Positions 60,563 through 64,000 of a stretch of 64,000 bases of DNA are shown here, piece by piece (positions within the stretch are counted from its first letter, which is position 1; each line of letters begins with the position of its first letter). Under the pieces are notes generated by a model that was not told the DNA's origin, searched no databases, and saw only the letters and a program-made list of their open reading frames with translations. Position numbers and translations under genes: made by a program. This DNA comes from Herpetosiphonaceae bacterium (GTDB lineage: Bacteria > Chloroflexota > Chloroflexia > Chloroflexales > Herpetosiphonaceae), in the NCBI GenBank assembly GCA_026003835.1, contig BPHZ01000007.1:62001-126000 (forward strand). The letters are read 5' to 3'.

Positions 60563-61407
60563 TCCTCCGTATGCGCTGCAGACAACACGTAGCGCTCGAT
60601 GGCTGTGGCGACGCCACCCTCCCAGACCGGCGGGATGATCCTGTCCGCAGCGGCGAGCACCGCTGGGACGGCGTTGGCGACGGCCAGACCCAGCCCTGCC
60701 CATTGCAGCATGGGCAGATCATTCTCCTGGTCGCCGATGGCGATTGTGGCCTGGCGGGAAATGCCCAGCCGCTCGGCGAGAAACGCCAGCGCTGTCCCCT
60801 TCGAGCACTCGGCGGCGGCGATCTCGCCGAAGATGGGGTAGGAGCGCATCATCGACAGCCGGCCTGAAAACGCTCCCGATAGACGCTCCAGCCATACCTG
60901 TACCTCAGCCTCCTCGGCGACGAAGACGATCTTTGTTGGTGGGCGTTGCGCAGCCAGATCTGCCAAATGAGGAACGACGTTGACCGGCATCGGCACCGGC
61001 GAGAGACGGGTGTAGAACTCAATTTCGGGCCTGTCTGCACCGACATACAGCTCATCGTCGAGGTAGATCTGGACATGAATGCCGGCGGCGGCCAGGGTCG
61101 TGACAACTGCGGCGGCCAGTGGGCCTGGAACTGGCTGGTCGAGCAGCACTTCTCCGCTAGTAGGATGCTGGATGCGAGCGCCCTGGTAGCAGATCAGCGG
61201 TGCATCGATCTGGAGGGTTTTTGCAAAGGGCAGCGTCCCTCGCACCGATCGCCCGGTTGCGAGGGTAACAATCACGCCCGCCTGCTGCGCGCGGGCGATC
61301 GCCCGCCGCACAGACTCGGGAATCTGGAGATCGGAGCCAAACAGCGTTCCATCCAGATCCAAGGCCAGCAGCCCTGGCCGCTCGAACTTCTCGTGTTCGA
61401 TGGGCAT
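60559..61407 (-). CDS. Cof-type HAD phosphatase
   Basis: This is a 282-residue HAD-superfamily (IIB cap) hydrolase. It has motif I LLALDLDGTLFGSDLQIPES, motif II VTLATGRSVRGT, Lys in ECSKGTALAFLAERLGI, and motif IV AIGDQENDLPMLQWAGLGLA. Members dephosphorylate sugar phosphates or flavin precursors. ATG 61407 has GGGAG ahead and gives the usual length; an upstream ATG in frame is rejected. Confidence 0.93.
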   Translation of the reverse strand: MPIEHEKFERPGLLALDLDGTLFGSDLQIPESVRRAIARAQQAGVIVTLATGRSVRGTLPFAKTLQIDAPLICYQGARIQHPTSGEVLLDQPVPGPLAAAVVTTLAAAGIHVQIYLDDELYVGADRPEIEFYTRLSPVPMPVNVVPHLADLAAQRPPTKIVFVAEEAEVQVWLERLSGAFSGRLSMMRSYPIFGEIAAAECSKGTALAFLAERLGISRQATIAIGDQENDLPMLQWAGLGLAVANAVPAVLAAADRIIPPVWEGGVATAIERYVLSAAHTED

Positions 61408-61494
61408 TGTATCTCCCTTATCGCTTGACTGCACCCTCGTGGCGCTCATATACTATTGGACTATCACCGTAACGATCATGAGGAAAGGGGGAGC

Positions 61495-61515
61495 TGGAGG
61501 GGCGTAGCCCCTCCA
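61495..61515. repeat. Short palindromic repeat, copy B
   Basis: TGGAGGGG (61495-61502), loop CGTAG and CCCCTCCA (61508-61515) form a perfect eight-pair hairpin. With the preceding GGGGGAGC it matches a copy near 37745-37770. It lies between divergent genes, where a terminator is not expected. Confidence 0.5.
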
Positions 61516-61616
61516 AACCACCCCAGCACTGTCTGTGTGGTCGACCACGAGCGTAAAAATTAAATGGCCGGTATGTGTTGCGCTGCCGGCGATCCATGAC
61601 AGAAGGGAGTGTACCG

Positions 61617-62081
61617 ATGACCCAGACAACCATTCAGGAGCGTCTATCCTGGGATGTGACTCCTGAACTGTACAATACTATTCGCCGCCTCTGGATCAAA
61701 CACTCCAAAGCTGAGGATGGCCGCGACCTCCAGGGGCTGATTGATACCTTGTCGGAGGATTGCGTCTATGAAATCATCCCAACCGGCCAGCGTTGGGAGG
61801 GCCACACCGGCGCGCGCGCCTTTTACACCGAGTTCCTGACCGCCTTCCCAGATGTAAAATTTAACCTGACCGATATTGTGATTGGGCCGCAGGGTGTGTT
61901 TGAGGTCGCCGATATGACCGGCACGCACCGTGGGCCATGGGCCGGCATTGCTGCTACGGGGCGATTGGTGCGGCTGCAGATTATGATTTACTTCCCCTGG
62001 AACCCGGCCGCTGGGAAATTTGCCGGCGAGAAGATCTATTTCGACCGTGCCGCGCTCTCCGAGCAGCTGGCAGGCGAGTAA
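61617..62081 (+). CDS. SnoaL-like (NTF2-fold) protein
   Basis: This is a 154-residue soluble protein of the NTF2-like superfamily, SnoaL/ester-cyclase type. Visible pattern: an N-terminal helix pair (LYNTIRRLWIKHSKAEDGRD), then LIDTLSEDCVYEIIPTGQRW, TGARAFYTEFLTAFPDVKFN and GTHRGPWAGIAATGRLVRLQ. Such domains are cyclases, isomerases or ligand binders; no catalytic set can be assigned. AAGGGAG lies before ATG 61617. The next gene is convergent, six bases away. Confidence 0.82.
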   Translation: MTQTTIQERLSWDVTPELYNTIRRLWIKHSKAEDGRDLQGLIDTLSEDCVYEIIPTGQRWEGHTGARAFYTEFLTAFPDVKFNLTDIVIGPQGVFEVADMTGTHRGPWAGIAATGRLVRLQIMIYFPWNPAAGKFAGEKIYFDRAALSEQLAGE

Positions 62082-62087
62082 CCCGGC

Positions 62088-62834
62088 TCAGGTATAATAG
62101 GCGATCCTATCGGCGGCGTAGGGTATCCCGCTCGATCGATAGATATCAATCAGCGTGTCGGTATCGTAGAGCACGCGCCGGAACTCCAGCGCCAGCCTGC
62201 CGCTATCTGCTGTAAGGATGGCATACTCAGCCCAGGGATCGGCGCGGAAGTCCCCCTCGGATTGCTGATGGCTATACGCCAGGCCGATGCTGCCGGGATT
62301 GAAGAAAAAGCTATCGCTGGCACCGATACGGCGAATCTGTTGCAGGTGGGTATGGCCGCCGGTCATGATCTGCGGCAGGTGCGGGCCGAGGAATGCCTGA
62401 AACGCTTCTTCTGGTGTGGTAGGCAGAATAACATCGTCGAACGAGGCCGGCGAGCCATGAAAGCACAGCAGGCTACACCCCTCTTCAAGCAGGATCTGCA
62501 CGGTCGGCTGAAACTGAGCGATAAAGGCGCGATCGTCGTCGGAAAGCTGCGCTAGCGACCACTGTCTGACCTGCTCCATTTTGCGCAGACGCTCGGCGGG
62601 AATATCTTCATGGCCCGTCTCTTCGCCGCTCAGGAGCCATGCATCGGCATTGCCCATCACCACCGGGCATCCCAGATCGCGCAGCCGCGCGACAACCTCC
62701 GCCGGCTGCGGCCCGCCCTGAATCGCGTCGCCAAGACAGACCAGATGATCGACCTGGTCGCGGCGTATATCGGCTAATGCTGCATCGAGGGCAACACAAT
62801 TGCCGTGGATATCGGAAATGACGGCGATACGCAT
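62088..62834 (-). CDS. YfcE-like metallophosphoesterase
   Basis: This is a 248-residue calcineurin-like phosphoesterase. All metal-site motifs are visible: AVISDIHGN, CLGDAIQGGP, VVMGNADAW, CFHGSPASF and TGGHTHLQQ. It belongs to the small YfcE/DNA-ligase-associated-like group acting on phosphodiesters. AAAGGAG precedes the ATG. It is the intact counterpart to the altered N-terminal domain of the fusion protein at 26.9 kb and is a useful comparison for it. Confidence 0.92.
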   Translation of the reverse strand: MRIAVISDIHGNCVALDAALADIRRDQVDHLVCLGDAIQGGPQPAEVVARLRDLGCPVVMGNADAWLLSGEETGHEDIPAERLRKMEQVRQWSLAQLSDDDRAFIAQFQPTVQILLEEGCSLLCFHGSPASFDDVILPTTPEEAFQAFLGPHLPQIMTGGHTHLQQIRRIGASDSFFFNPGSIGLAYSHQQSEGDFRADPWAEYAILTADSGRLALEFRRVLYDTDTLIDIYRSSGIPYAADRIAYYT

Positions 62835-62951
62835 TATATGCTCCTTTAAAGCGATATAACTCCGTCTAACAGTAGCAGATCGCTGATGAAAAGTCTAGCG
62901 ATATGCTATACTTCACCAACCACCAGCCTGCAAACCCGTAAGGAGGTTCCT

Positions 62952-64000
62952 ATGACAGTACCGCCGCCGCCGACGGACAGGCTGAACGAAGAATCCGGCC
63001 CGCCGGAGGAGTCGCCGTCCCCGCAATCTGTGCCGTCCCCTCAACCTGTGCCACGGATGGAGCCGCCGTCATACGAGGCGCTGGATATGGCCCCGCCGGC
63101 TGCACCGCCGGAAGCGCCGGCCAGCGATCTGGCGCAGCTGCCGGGATCTGCGGTGAATGACGAGGCCTGGTTCAACCATCTTCGCCTGCTGCGTACCGAG
63201 GTGCAAGATCTACGATCTGTGCTCGACAGTATCAGAAGAGGGGAGTCCTCGCTCCAGCGCTACGCCGAGTACATCAAGCTCTCTAGCCTCCAGATCGACG
63301 ATCTTGTCGCTTCGTTGGAAGGCGACGATACGATCCGCCGCATCCAGAATACCTGGGAGAAGATGAAGACCTGCCCGCTGTTGCAGGATCCGAGCGGCGT
63401 CAGCGATACGCAGACGCAGATTCAACACCTGATTATGCTGGACTCCCAATGCCGGGAGCTGGTCTACTGGACGGCCTACAAGACGATTCCACAGCGTTTG
63501 AAGCAATGGCTCGCGGCGACGCAGCCAGGCTACGCTATCCCGTTTCACGCGGTTTTTGAGGACGAAGTGCCGGATCTGGAGGATCGCCAGAAGATCCTCA
63601 ATGCTCTGGCCTGGTCGCCAAACGTGATCGGCGGAGGTATCATCGATCCGATAACCGGCCTGATCTATCGCTACTCCGAGTCGTTCGACAAACGGCTGCG
63701 CTCGCTTGGGATTGCGCTCGGAGCGCTGGCGGTAGCGACACTGCTGATCTTCCTGGCTGGGATGCTTCCGCCGCTGAACGGCGCAGCCACATCGTGGCTG
63801 ATGCTCGGCTGGGCCGCGCTTCTCACGGGAACGCTCATCCATATTGGCGTCGGGGTCTCGAAGCGTATGCGCGGGCAGGGCGCCATCCCTGTTGTCCTAC
63901 CCACCGGTCGCTTCCTGCTGCTCGTCGACGCCAAGCTCGGCGAGATCCTTTTCAAAATCGTGATGGCGCTGGTCGGCTTTCTAGGCTTTGTCTATGCCAC
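62952..64000 (+). CDS. Hypothetical membrane protein with Pro-rich N-terminus (cut by right edge)
   Basis: The frame opens at ATG 62952, with AAGGAGG just upstream, and runs beyond the window without a stop. Residues 1-70 are rich in Pro, Ser and Glu (PPEESPSPQSVPSPQPVP) and probably disordered. A soluble helical region (about 75-240) follows, then hydrophobic helices at about 258-278, 283-300 and one at the edge. I do not recognise the family. The promoter is probably the TGCTATACT extended -10 at 62907-62915. Confidence 0.75.
   Translation, partial: MTVPPPPTDRLNEESGPPEESPSPQSVPSPQPVPRMEPPSYEALDMAPPAAPPEAPASDLAQLPGSAVNDEAWFNHLRLLRTEVQDLRSVLDSIRRGESSLQRYAEYIKLSSLQIDDLVASLEGDDTIRRIQNTWEKMKTCPLLQDPSGVSDTQTQIQHLIMLDSQCRELVYWTAYKTIPQRLKQWLAATQPGYAIPFHAVFEDEVPDLEDRQKILNALAWSPNVIGGGIIDPITGLIYRYSESFDKRLRSLGIALGALAVATLLIFLAGMLPPLNGAATSWLMLGWAALLTGTLIHIGVGVSKRMRGQGAIPVVLPTGRFLLLVDAKLGEILFKIVMALVGFLGFVYA

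Noticed and set aside
1..64000. tRNA genes, CRISPR arrays, complete insertion sequences.
   Set aside because: I looked for cloverleaf-like GTTCRANYC segments, regularly spaced repeats and transposase motifs and found none I could support by eye.

Overview
The window is high-GC bacterial chromosome with dense coding on both strands, short spacers and mostly AGGAGG-type ribosome binding sites. The most likely source is a member of the Chloroflexota. This rests on several things together: secreted proteins built from an FGYPLTE...YFER...RFExH repeat that I associate with that phylum, many universal stress proteins (Usp), a LuxR/AfsR-type STAND ATPase with TPRs, a VIT-type metal transporter, a GerMN lipoprotein-like protein and a short EF-Ts. 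The phylum call is inference; the class cannot be decided. I see no rRNA, tRNA, CRISPR array, prophage or complete insertion sequence.

Layout. 1-2.5 kb: the tail of an unknown gene, a UPF0718/TIGR03943 permease pair (probably metal related) and a YflT-like stress protein. 2.7-9 kb: glycogen phosphorylase (reverse), a family III CoA-transferase overlapping miaA, and a divergent RDD / SpoIIM-like membrane pair. 9.1-13.7 kb: the conserved rpsB-tsf-pyrH-frr-uppS-cdsA cluster, with a good promoter ahead of rpsB and strong hairpins at the gene junctions. 13.8-15.9 kb: a Nudix hydrolase and a membrane-anchored class A beta-lactamase-like protein. 16.3-20.5 kb: glpD-glpF-glpK for glycerol uptake and oxidation. 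20.7-25.5 kb: a lone receiver protein, a PPC-domain protein, a secreted repeat protein, a KstD-like flavoprotein and a MOSC protein.

25.7-44.2 kb is the most distinctive part. It is a stress, redox and metal neighbourhood with a Tat-exported two-domain multicopper oxidase, four Usp loci (one fused to a degenerate metallophosphoesterase domain), a PAS-GAF-GAF histidine kinase, orphan response regulators, a PAS-PAS-GGDEF cyclase, a VIT1/CCC1 transporter, CBS and BON proteins, a cupredoxin lipoprotein and two oxidoreductases. The content (Usp + CBS + GAF kinase) resembles dormancy or redox-stress regulons known elsewhere, but co-regulation is not shown here.

44.5-64 kb is ordinary mixed metabolism: an orphan TaqI/Eco57I-like adenine methyltransferase, an S2P protease with CBS domains, a GH15 glucoamylase, a GT87-like membrane protein, an S66 carboxypeptidase, an M61 peptidase, a MazG-like enzyme, a VOC protein, a secreted subtilase, HIT and Nudix proteins, a STAND ATPase without an output domain, a Cof-type HAD phosphatase, a SnoaL-like protein, an intact metallophosphoesterase, and a membrane protein cut by the right edge.

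No clearly new defence or biosynthetic system is visible. The best leads are the Usp/pseudo-phosphoesterase fusion, the repeat domain shared by two secreted proteins, and the recurrent stem-loops that straddle stop codons.
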